DNA from: Methylobacter sp.
Lineage (GTDB): Bacteria; Pseudomonadota; Gammaproteobacteria; Methylococcales; Methylomonadaceae
Assembly (NCBI GenBank): GCA_030699385.1
Contig: JAUYMY010000002.1
Coordinates: 1-63,536 of the forward strand
DNA length: 63,536 nt
Reading direction: 5' to 3'
This document shows positions 26,670 through 34,092 of this stretch, piece by piece. Below the pieces are notes generated by a model that saw only the letters and a program-made list of their open reading frames with translations, searched no databases and was not told where the DNA came from. The translations under genes were made by a program, and so were the position numbers. How positions within the stretch are numbered: the first letter of the stretch is position 1; each line of letters opens with the position of its first letter.

Positions 26670-27554
26670 TTATGGTTTTTTACCTGCATTAATAAACCGA
26701 TCCAGCGCTTCCTGGTTTACTTCAGATTTTGCCGGTGCAATCAATTCCGCCCTCCAGGCATCTAACTCACGCTTGATATATTCATTTTCAAGTTCGCTGA
26801 TAATAGCCGGCTTTACCGTATCAAAAGGTTTTAACTGGGCAGGCTTGTAGTTCACCAGTTGTATCACATGAACGCCGTAGGGCGTTTCTACTATATCGCT
26901 GAGTTGATTTGGTTTACGCAACTTAAAGGCAGCGGCTTCAAAAGTCGCCACCATCTGTCCGCGTTTAAATGCACCCAGATTGCCGCCTTTAGCTGCACTG
27001 CCTTTATCATCTGAATGTTGTTTAGCTAGCGCTTCAAATGACTCGCCTTGTTCAATCTTTTTAATCAATTGTGCCAGTTCTTCGTGCTTTTGTTTAAGGT
27101 CTGCACCCGTTGCCTTGAGTAAAATGTGTCGCGCCTCAATCATTTCGTCATCTTGATATTTTTCAGGATGGCCTTGATATTCAGTCAACGCAAGCGCACT
27201 CATGTCTGGGACAGTAATGCTGCTTTTTTTATTGTCGATCAGCGCTTGTGCCAAGGCCTTTCGGTACAGCGTAGTCAAATGTTGTTTAAACTGCGGCGTG
27301 TTATCTAAGCCTTGTTTTTTAGCTTGCGCTTCAAAGGCTTTTTCGCGATAAAAGCCATCAACATAGTCCCTGAGTTTATCTGGGCTATTTTTTACAGAGG
27401 CTGCCGTTTTTTCAGGCAAGCTATTCAATTCAGTTATCAAGTCTTGTTGGCTAATTGTAAAGTCAGGGTGCTTAATTAAAACATCGTCAGCGTAAGCTGT
27501 TGATGCTGCCAATATTAAAGGCAATGTGAAGAATAAATATTTTTTTGTAAACAT
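26670..27554 (-). CDS. Periplasmic parvulin-type peptidyl-prolyl isomerase
   Basis: The 294 residues begin with a signal peptide (cleavage near STAYADD). A helical N-terminal chaperone-like part follows, then a parvulin domain at about 140-235, seen in IEARHILLKATG, AKGGNLGAFKRGQMVATFE and ETPYGVHVIQL. A C-terminal helix closes the chaperone part. The architecture is that of PrsA/PpiC/SurA-like foldases for exported proteins. It stands alone on this strand between two hairpins. Confidence 0.9.
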   Translation of the reverse strand: MFTKKYLFFTLPLILAASTAYADDVLIKHPDFTISQQDLITELNSLPEKTAASVKNSPDKLRDYVDGFYREKAFEAQAKKQGLDNTPQFKQHLTTLYRKALAQALIDNKKSSITVPDMSALALTEYQGHPEKYQDDEMIEARHILLKATGADLKQKHEELAQLIKKIEQGESFEALAKQHSDDKGSAAKGGNLGAFKRGQMVATFEAAAFKLRKPNQLSDIVETPYGVHVIQLVNYKPAQLKPFDTVKPAIISELENEYIKRELDAWRAELIAPAKSEVNQEALDRFINAGKKP

Positions 27555-27571
27555 AGGGGGCTAGCAAAGTT

Positions 27572-27598
27572 AAGCGCCCTGAATCTGAAAGGGCGCTT
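27572..27598 (-). terminator. Hairpin between the isomerase gene and its upstream neighbour
   Basis: AAGCGCCC (27572-27579) and GGGCGCTT (27591-27598) form an 8-bp stem with an 11-nt loop. It lies 54 nt past the stop of the 370-residue protein gene and just before the isomerase start. No long T run follows, so termination is likely but not certain. Confidence 0.5.
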
Positions 27599-27651
27599 TA
27601 TGGATAAGAAAGGATTTTTTGTTGCGTGATGCTGGAGAGAAGCTAAATAGC

Positions 27652-28764
27652 TTAGCGGCAGAGCTGTGCTTGTGGAGTTGGTACGGCATTAGTATATAGC
27701 GAAAACTGACAGCTTAGAGGTGAGCTGAGGCCGCATTGAGCGGTTTTATTACCTGATGGTTTAACGTTAATATAATACATCGTCCCAGGTGTTAATTTAC
27801 AGGCGCGGCCTCTGACTGTCGCCCCAGCTTGGGCTATAGGCACGGAGACAGTGATGTTTGAAGTGCCTGTCCATTTGCAGTCGCTGTCAGCTGGGTTGAG
27901 GTCGCCTGCTGATGTTGAAATCGCCATATCTAGTGTACCGAAGTCTGCAAAATCCGCTGAGGCTACGTTCATAGCGTCATTGGTTGTGGCATAAATAAGT
28001 GCTCGAGTATTTTCCGTTCCTGCGCAATAACCTTGTTCTGTGGTCCAGCCTGTAAAATAAAAGCGCTGTGCATAGGTGTGCTGACCCACAATTGATGTCC
28101 TCCCGCGACATTCAGTAGGCTTAAATCCCGTTGTATTGCCAACGCAGCCAGGGTATTCAGATTGTTTGGATTGGTGTTCGTTGGCAATAGTCAAATCTGC
28201 ACAAGGCTTAAGCGGGTTTTGTCCTGTTTGATCCTGAGCCCCGGCGCAAGAAGCGCTAGCGGTTGGACTTTCATCATTAGCAGTCGGAGTCGGAGTCGGA
28301 GTCGGAGTCGGAGTTGGCGCGGAATCATCCGTGCAACTTTTAAGTGCGATACCGGTAATTTCTTTGGCAGCATCCAAAAATTCGGCTGAAATTGCACAGG
28401 ATAAGTTGAGCGCCCCGCCTTCAATTGACAAAATAAGCGAGTCTTCCTTTCGAGGAATTACAGCGCCGTCATCAGTAAAAAAAAGACCTTTTCTTATAGT
28501 TAACTGATTGTTTGATAATATAATTGAATCATCATTTTCTTGTGATCTGCAGTCCTCTATTTGCCAAGAGTTGCCTTGTTCGCCTGTTTTGTCGCATGAC
28601 CAAGCTGTATGATTTAATCCGGGGTTTTCACTCATTTCCCCTAAGTAAATATTAAGTGGGCTGCTGTATGCAACAGGCATTGTTGCAATAATCAAGCTGG
28701 CGCCTAAAAGGCAGTGCTTGATGAGAGAATAGGGGGAGGGGGGGTGTTGTTCGAGCGCTTTCAT
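27652..28764 (-). CDS. Exported cysteine-rich protein of unknown function
   Basis: The 370 residues start with a signal peptide (hydrophobic 18-34, cleavage near VAYSSP). Two parts are separated by a proline-threonine linker (PTPTPTPTPTPT, near 150-162). The N-terminal part (about 36-145) has few cysteines; the C-terminal part (about 165-370) has at least ten, so disulfides formed by DsbA are likely. I do not recognise a family. A PT linker usually joins independently folded extracellular domains. It lies downstream of another exported-protein gene on the same strand, but a strong terminator lies between them. Confidence 0.7.
   Translation of the reverse strand: MKALEQHPPSPYSLIKHCLLGASLIIATMPVAYSSPLNIYLGEMSENPGLNHTAWSCDKTGEQGNSWQIEDCRSQENDDSIILSNNQLTIRKGLFFTDDGAVIPRKEDSLILSIEGGALNLSCAISAEFLDAAKEITGIALKSCTDDSAPTPTPTPTPTPTANDESPTASASCAGAQDQTGQNPLKPCADLTIANEHQSKQSEYPGCVGNTTGFKPTECRGRTSIVGQHTYAQRFYFTGWTTEQGYCAGTENTRALIYATTNDAMNVASADFADFGTLDMAISTSAGDLNPADSDCKWTGTSNITVSVPIAQAGATVRGRACKLTPGTMYYINVKPSGNKTAQCGLSSPLSCQFSLYTNAVPTPQAQLCR
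28283..28312. repeat. Five tandem copies of a 6-bp unit encoding the PT linker
   Basis: GTCGGA is repeated five times exactly, read on the minus strand as alternating Thr and Pro codons. Copy-number changes would lengthen or shorten the linker without shifting the frame. Confidence 0.9.
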
Positions 28765-28848
28765 GTCAATACCTTTTTAAATTAAATGGTCATACTAATA
28801 TATCAGGTAATCTTACAATATATAGAAAATTTATGTGAGGGCATAGGC

Positions 28849-28881
28849 AAAAAAAAGCCGGAGATAACTCCGGCTTTTTTT
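28849..28881 (-). terminator. Strong bidirectional Rho-independent terminator
   Basis: GCCGGAG (28857-28863) and CTCCGGC (28868-28874) form a 7-bp stem with a 4-nt loop, flanked by eight A on one side and seven T on the other. It follows the 443-residue protein gene by about 45 bases and separates it from the next minus-strand gene. Confidence 0.88.
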
Positions 28882-28924
28882 GTTGAGCTAATTCTAAAAA
28901 ACGAATTAAATCATACCATGCTTC

Positions 28925-30256
28925 TTATCTAACTGATTTTGTATAGCTATGTGCAGTAGAAATGCTAGACTCACTACCTTCGGTATAGTTAAAGCCAATA
29001 GCTGGCAGGCCGTCAAGAGTGACAGTAGCGCCTGATAATGGGTTTGAGTTGGTGAAATCAAGTTCTAACCAGCCTTTAGACACTCTATTATCTATAGACA
29101 AGTTAGTTGTCAAGCCAGAGCCTAGTAAGTTATTGCCGTTAAATGTTAAAACGTTAACTTCGTTAGGTAGGTTAATGGTAGGAATTGATTGGGCTGGAGA
29201 GAATTGAGTTCCAGCAGAAAATGCAATTTCTTCGTCATCAACATAAGATGGAGAGATTTCTACTAAGCCAGATACTGGGTATGGAGCAGAAAAAGGAGCT
29301 ACAGCACCCGTGCCGTGAGCGCGCTTGGTCGGGAACGTAATAACCCAGCTGCTGTTGGTCACATCGAAGCTGTTGATTACAGTATCTTGCATCAACGCTG
29401 CAGTGATATCTTCATGGCCTGAGCCAGTAGCAAATGAATCGCTGGAAGCGATAGCGGTATCGCCTTCGAAAACGACAGCAAAGTCATCAGCTGTAGTTTC
29501 TAAAGATTCTTGATTAGGCACATTGATAATGTTGTTGCCGTAATTGCCAAGACCGTCAGTGCCTAATGGGTTGTTTACATTGGCCAGTACAGTAACAGGG
29601 ATAGAGGTTGCCAAGCCATTCGCAGCATCAACCAAACTTGCAGATGCGGCCAATACATTCATTGGTTCTCTAAATTGACCTTGAATTGAATCAAACGCAT
29701 TAGCATAGCCCCAATCGATAGCTCCACAGTCACGTGGTGCACCATTGACGTGTTTAGCCAGATAAGGTACTGAGTTTACAGTGTTGGTAGAGATGTCGCT
29801 GACACCTAAAACACGAACAACAACATAACCTTCGTTTGGTTTGCTTGCTATGCCGCCACGGTCAACGAAGTCGACTGAATAAGAGCCATTGTTATTTCTT
29901 ACCCATTGGTTCTTATCAGGTGAAGTACAAGTGGTATCAGATGTAGTGATTTTTGCGCCCGTTGCGCCACTTGCTTGAATGGAACCAGACCATACATCAT
30001 AAGGGCTCATGGTAACGTTAAAGTCACGCACTTCTAATGAAGATTTACCTTCGCGAAACATCACTTTAAGCGTGACAGTCTTGTCGCTGGTGTTAACCAA
30101 TCTGAAATTAGTTTCTTGATTGCCTATAGTTGAATAGTAAGGGATATATACTAACTCACCAATACCTTCAGCCGTTACGTTAGCCGCTTGAACACCACCC
30201 GCCGCAAGACCTAAAGCTAAGGCTGCTGCTAAGTGAGATTTTTTAAAATTTTTCAT
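28925..30256 (-). CDS. Abundant-type exported surface protein of unknown function
   Basis: The 443 residues begin with a clear signal peptide (MKNFKKSHLAAALALGL, cleavage near VQAAN). The mature protein starts with a GIGELVYIPYYSTIGNQETNF stretch of a type I recall from large families of exported proteins without assigned function, followed by VNTSDKTVTLKVMFREG and many Asn, Ser, Thr and Val, suggesting an all-beta secreted or surface-layer-like protein. It has only two cysteines (TCTSPDK region and PRDCGAIDW). A near-consensus promoter, a strong ribosome binding site (GAAGGGG) and a strong terminator all suggest high expression as a single gene. Confidence 0.7.
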   Translation of the reverse strand: MKNFKKSHLAAALALGLAAGGVQAANVTAEGIGELVYIPYYSTIGNQETNFRLVNTSDKTVTLKVMFREGKSSLEVRDFNVTMSPYDVWSGSIQASGATGAKITTSDTTCTSPDKNQWVRNNNGSYSVDFVDRGGIASKPNEGYVVVRVLGVSDISTNTVNSVPYLAKHVNGAPRDCGAIDWGYANAFDSIQGQFREPMNVLAASASLVDAANGLATSIPVTVLANVNNPLGTDGLGNYGNNIINVPNQESLETTADDFAVVFEGDTAIASSDSFATGSGHEDITAALMQDTVINSFDVTNSSWVITFPTKRAHGTGAVAPFSAPYPVSGLVEISPSYVDDEEIAFSAGTQFSPAQSIPTINLPNEVNVLTFNGNNLLGSGLTTNLSIDNRVSKGWLELDFTNSNPLSGATVTLDGLPAIGFNYTEGSESSISTAHSYTKSVR

Positions 30257-30324
30257 AATTACCCCTTCGTTACATTTTAATGAATGACAAAATTGTTAAA
30301 ACTTTACTTTCTATATTCGAGAGT

Positions 30325-30353
30325 ATTGCATACTGACGCATATACTATATCAA
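30325..30353 (-). promoter_or_regulatory. Predicted sigma-70 promoter of the surface protein gene
   Basis: Read on the minus strand, TTGATA (30348-30353) is followed after 17 bases by TGCAAT (30325-30330). This gives a -35 with five of six and a -10 with four of six consensus bases, about 70 bases upstream of the ATG. Confidence 0.4.
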
Positions 30354-30422
30354 AATTCCAAGAGAAAGCAATAAACCAATCCATAGGGACACAAGGAATC
30401 CCGCTACAAGCTCCAAAAAACA

Positions 30423-30854
30423 TTATTTTTTCCTGATATGCCACCACTCTCCTTCTTGCTTAACCCAGCGTTCGACCAGCTGTTGCTGTCTATCGACAAG
30501 GCCTTCTCCCGGCATGGCAAATTTATAATCAAGGTCGACATAAATATCAGCGGTCGTTCCATCTGGCTGGATAACGACACGGTTAACTTTTGCAGATCGC
30601 CAAGTAACAGATGAGCCGTAGCGGCTACGAAACTGCTCTGCGCTGTACGCTGCACGGTAAGCAGGCGGCTCAAAGCCATAGGCACCATCCCATTGACCCG
30701 CTATTAGATAATGCCAGCGCTGGGTTGCGCGATCAGACAGCTTGACATCTTCTGAGAATAAGCCGGCGAAGCTACTGCCCTGCTGGCAGCCTGATAACAT
30801 AATAAAAAGCATGGATAAAAAAATAATTCGCACTGCGGATGATGTATTCAGCAT
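30423..30854 (-). CDS. Small lipoprotein of unknown function
   Basis: The start at 30854 gives a standard lipoprotein signal (MLNTSSAVRIIFLSMLF then IMLSGC). The 143-residue product has a mature part with RWHYLIAGQWDGAYGFEPPAYR and ends with WVKQEGEWWHIRKK, like the small alpha/beta fold of NTF2/SnoaL-like exported proteins in which a Trp-rich last strand follows a DIYVDLDYKF strand. I do not recognise a specific family. It stands alone upstream of the surface protein gene, with its own promoter region. Confidence 0.6.
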   Translation of the reverse strand: MLNTSSAVRIIFLSMLFIMLSGCQQGSSFAGLFSEDVKLSDRATQRWHYLIAGQWDGAYGFEPPAYRAAYSAEQFRSRYGSSVTWRSAKVNRVVIQPDGTTADIYVDLDYKFAMPGEGLVDRQQQLVERWVKQEGEWWHIRKK

Positions 30855-31252
30855 GGGTAACTTTAGCAAACAAATGGTTAAATTCAAGGTGATGACGCAG
30901 AATCTTAATGTCAATAATTATCTGGCGTATAATATTACTTGCATTTCAACAGTCTAGTGCGTTTTCTGGCAAATAATAAGCGGGGGCGTTACTTGTGTTG
31001 GTTTAATTGGCTAGGCTTTGATTCTTAAGGCTGCAAATAATATCATCAAGATTGCACATTTTAAAAGGAATTAATGCCGACAATGGCTGTTATTCTCAAT
31101 CGATTGGCCAGAGATGCCTACTGTAAACAGTATAAGGTGATAGTCTTGGTAACAAAATAATTTGAGCAGACGGCGAATTAATCCAGGCAATTGCGTTATT
31201 ATTGGCTGAGCGAAGCGGCGTTTACATTAATAGCTAATTACTGGAGAAAACA
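30855..31252. other. Divergent intergenic region upstream of galE
   Basis: About 400 bases between the lipoprotein gene and galE. No gene, strong hairpin or repeat was recognised. CTGGAGAAAACA just before 31253 supplies a GGAG ribosome binding site for galE. Confidence 0.5.
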
Positions 31253-32263
31253 ATGATTTTAGTCACTGGCGGAGCCGGATATATTGGTAGTCATACTTGC
31301 GTAGCCTTGCTGCAGGCGGGTTATGAGGTATTGGTGCTGGATAATTTTTGTAACAGTAAAGCCGAGTCTTTACTTAGGGTCGCGGCGATCACAGGCAAGA
31401 CAGTGCCGCTGATACAGGGCGATGTGCGCGACCGCGAGGTGCTGCGGCAGATTTTTAGCCATCACGCCATTGACGGGGTGATTCATTTTGCCGGCTTGAA
31501 GGCGGTGGGCGAGTCGGTAGCAAAACCGCTGAGTTATTACGATAATAATGTTTCCGGTAGCGTGATTCTGGCCGAAGTGATGGCGGAATTCGGCATACAG
31601 ATGCTGGTGTTTAGCTCGTCGGCGACGGTGTACGGCGATCCTGCCCGTCTGCCGATACGCGAAGATTTCCCTATTGGAGCGACTAATCCTTATGGTGGTT
31701 CCAAGTTGATGGTGGAGCAGATTTATACTGATTTGGTGCGTTCGGATAAATCATGGCGCATTGCGCTGCTGCGTTATTTCAATCCGGTAGGCGCTCACAT
31801 CAGCGGCACTATAGGCGAAGATCCTAGCGGCATCCCCAATAATCTAATGCCTTATGTGAGTCAGGTTGCGGTCGGGCGGCGCGAGCAATTGACTGTGTTT
31901 GGCGATGATTACGCCACGGTCGATGGCACGGGTGTGCGCGATTATATTCATGTGATGGATTTGGCCGAGGGTCATGTGCGCGCCTTGGCTTGGTTGCAGC
32001 ATCAAACCGGCGTCCATGTGTTTAACTTGGGTACCGGGCGCGGCTGTAGCGTGCTGGAAATGGTGGGGGCGTTTGAGCGGGCTTCCGGCTGCGCGGTGCC
32101 TTATTGCATTGCGCCCCGGCGGGCAGGCGATGTTGCCGAGGTTTATGCTGACCCGTCTAAGGCGGAACGGGAATTAAACTGGAAGGCGGTGCATGATATT
32201 GATGCCATGTGCCGGGATGCCTGGAACTGGCAAAAACAAAATCCCTTGGGTTATCCAGATTGA
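31253..32263 (+). CDS. galE: UDP-glucose 4-epimerase
   Basis: The 336 residues match GalE throughout: NAD-binding GGAGYIGSHTCVALL at the start, the catalytic serine region VFSSSATVYGDP, and the Tyr-x3-Lys pair in NPYGGSKLMVEQ. Sugar-binding segments LRYFNPVGAH and GTGVRDYIHVMDLAEGH follow. It interconverts UDP-glucose and UDP-galactose for polysaccharide synthesis. It stands alone, convergent with the metallo-hydrolase gene. Confidence 0.96.
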   Translation: MILVTGGAGYIGSHTCVALLQAGYEVLVLDNFCNSKAESLLRVAAITGKTVPLIQGDVRDREVLRQIFSHHAIDGVIHFAGLKAVGESVAKPLSYYDNNVSGSVILAEVMAEFGIQMLVFSSSATVYGDPARLPIREDFPIGATNPYGGSKLMVEQIYTDLVRSDKSWRIALLRYFNPVGAHISGTIGEDPSGIPNNLMPYVSQVAVGRREQLTVFGDDYATVDGTGVRDYIHVMDLAEGHVRALAWLQHQTGVHVFNLGTGRGCSVLEMVGAFERASGCAVPYCIAPRRAGDVAEVYADPSKAERELNWKAVHDIDAMCRDAWNWQKQNPLGYPD

Positions 32264-32280
32264 GCACAGCTAACCTCTGC

Positions 32281-33162
32281 TTAAAGAATAATATCAATGC
32301 CTTCCTGCGCGAGCAGTAATTCGCAGCCGGTATTGGGATTGTTTTGCAATACGTTTTGATAAATGGCATCAAGGCCGGCATCGGTGCGGGTCGGTTCGTG
32401 GTGGGTGAAAAACAGTTTTTTGGCTTGCGCCGCCATCGCCAGTTTTATCCCTGAATCATACGTGCCATGCCCCCAGCCTTGTTTAGAGGCATATTCTTCA
32501 TTGGTGTAGGATGAATCGACAATCAAGGCATCGACACCGTGCATGGCCAGCACCACTTCATCCCATTTGGCATCGACAAAAGACTGGAATTCCGCATATT
32601 CCTCATCTTCCGGGGCATAGATATTGAGCTGCGGCTCGTAATCGCCGGTGAAAAAAATCGATTGTCCGTCGCAATCAATGCGATAACCGAAATTCAACAC
32701 CGGATGGCTCAACACAATCGGCGTCACGGTGGCGCTGCCCACTTGAATGGGCAATCCGGGCTTAATGGTGTTGTAGTCAATCCGTGCATTGAGCTGTGCT
32801 TCGCGTATCGGAAAAAAACTGTATTGCAACTGCACCGATAGCGCACGATTAATGGTTTCATTGGTGACCGGGTCCATGCCGCCATAAATGGTAATCTGGT
32901 TGCCCGGAATAAAAATGGGGATAAAAAAAGGCAGGCCCTGTATGTGATCCCAATGCGTATGAGTGATGAAAATATGCGCATTCACCGGCAGTTCTCTAAG
33001 TAAATGCTGGGCAAGCGCGTGTATGCCGGTGCCGGCATCGAGAATGATCAAATCATTGTCATTCGTTCTGATTTCTATGCAGGTGGTATTGCCGCCGTAT
33101 TTGACGGTATTAGCGCCCGGCGTCGGTATCGAGCCTCTAACGCCCCAGAATTTGAATTTCAT
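32281..33162 (-). CDS. MBL-fold metallo-hydrolase
   Basis: The 293 residues start MKFKFWGVRGSIPTPG and contain the metal-binding THTHWDHIQGLPFF, an Asp in FFTGDYEP and a late histidine pair FFTHHEPTR, so a two-metal site of the metallo-beta-lactamase fold looks intact. Relatives are RNase Z/cAMP-phosphodiesterase-like hydrolases that often sit with HDOD, PAS or c-di-GMP genes. The upstream gene on the same strand encodes an HDOD protein with only 12 bases between them, so the two are probably co-transcribed signalling components. The substrate is unknown. Confidence 0.85.
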   Translation of the reverse strand: MKFKFWGVRGSIPTPGANTVKYGGNTTCIEIRTNDNDLIILDAGTGIHALAQHLLRELPVNAHIFITHTHWDHIQGLPFFIPIFIPGNQITIYGGMDPVTNETINRALSVQLQYSFFPIREAQLNARIDYNTIKPGLPIQVGSATVTPIVLSHPVLNFGYRIDCDGQSIFFTGDYEPQLNIYAPEDEEYAEFQSFVDAKWDEVVLAMHGVDALIVDSSYTNEEYASKQGWGHGTYDSGIKLAMAAQAKKLFFTHHEPTRTDAGLDAIYQNVLQNNPNTGCELLLAQEGIDIIL

Positions 33163-33174
33163 GCGATCCCTGTT

Positions 33175-34023
33175 CTACATGTTAATAAAAGATTGGGCTT
33201 CTGTTTTAACAGTTTCTAAAGAGCCCAACTCAGTGCTTAAATCCGCAAGATTTAAGCCAAAACGAGCGACAAGCGTGTCCGGGAAATCTTCTATCAGCGG
33301 GTTGCCGCCATTACCAAACTGCCGCAATTTACTGATTTGATTGGCGGCAAAAACGCAATCTCTCAAACTATTTTCGCCGTGTTCTGGATGATGGTGATGG
33401 GCAATCGCATCGATTAATAATTCCGACAATTCCCATTTTTCCGCCAGCATTTTGCCGGCTTGGGCATGACTCAAACCGATAAATTCAAGCTCAGTTTGAT
33501 GCAGTGGCAATTGCTGTTCTGCGCTTTTTTCCAGCGCGAGTTTAAATTCATCGGGCATGAATTCAGCAAACACCACCTTGCCAAAATCATGCAACAAGCC
33601 GGCAACAAAGCAATCGCCGCATTCTGTTGACGATAACCGGATGCGTTCTGCCAGCAATTTGCTGATGGCCGCCGTGGTCAACGAATGCAACAAAAAATCG
33701 GCGGTACTGAAATTGGCCTTATTACTGGGCTTTAACATGCCCATAGCGGCGACGCCCAAGGCCAGATTCTTGATGGTATTCAAGCCGATATGCACCACTG
33801 CACGTTGCACCGAGGTGATTTTTTGCGGCAGGCCATAAAAAGATGAATTGATTGCTTTCAGGATTTTAACCGTCATCACCGGATCGCACTCAATCACGCG
33901 GACAATGTCTTTGGCTGAGGCGTTAATGTCCGAGGTTAATTGCACCACTTGTTGCACGCTTTTCGGAAAAGCCGGCATTTTTTCAACCAGAACAATCAGT
34001 TTTTCGTTTGTTGAGTTAGACAT
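33175..34023 (-). CDS. HDOD-domain signalling protein
   Basis: A 282-residue single HDOD domain: PAFPKSVQQVVQLTSDINASAKDIV, then IECDPVMTVKILKAINSSFYGLPQKI, VVHIGLNTIKNLALG and FVAGLLHDFGKVVFAEF with an intact HD pair. The following HAQAGKMLAEKWELSELLIDAIAHHHHP resembles the HD-GYP accessory histidines. It is the second HDOD protein in the window and resembles the one at 21901. It is transcribed just ahead of the metallo-hydrolase gene, downstream of polA. Confidence 0.88.
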   Translation of the reverse strand: MSNSTNEKLIVLVEKMPAFPKSVQQVVQLTSDINASAKDIVRVIECDPVMTVKILKAINSSFYGLPQKITSVQRAVVHIGLNTIKNLALGVAAMGMLKPSNKANFSTADFLLHSLTTAAISKLLAERIRLSSTECGDCFVAGLLHDFGKVVFAEFMPDEFKLALEKSAEQQLPLHQTELEFIGLSHAQAGKMLAEKWELSELLIDAIAHHHHPEHGENSLRDCVFAANQISKLRQFGNGGNPLIEDFPDTLVARFGLNLADLSTELGSLETVKTEAQSFINM

Positions 34024-34092
34024 TTAAATCTTCGGTAGCAATAAAATCGACTGTTAGTGTAGGTGGGCTTAAGGCTTTGCGCAACCTGCAGT

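Noticed and set aside
28283..28312. Phase variation by the tandem hexamer
   Set aside because: The unit is six bases, so changes in copy number keep the frame. Only linker length would vary.
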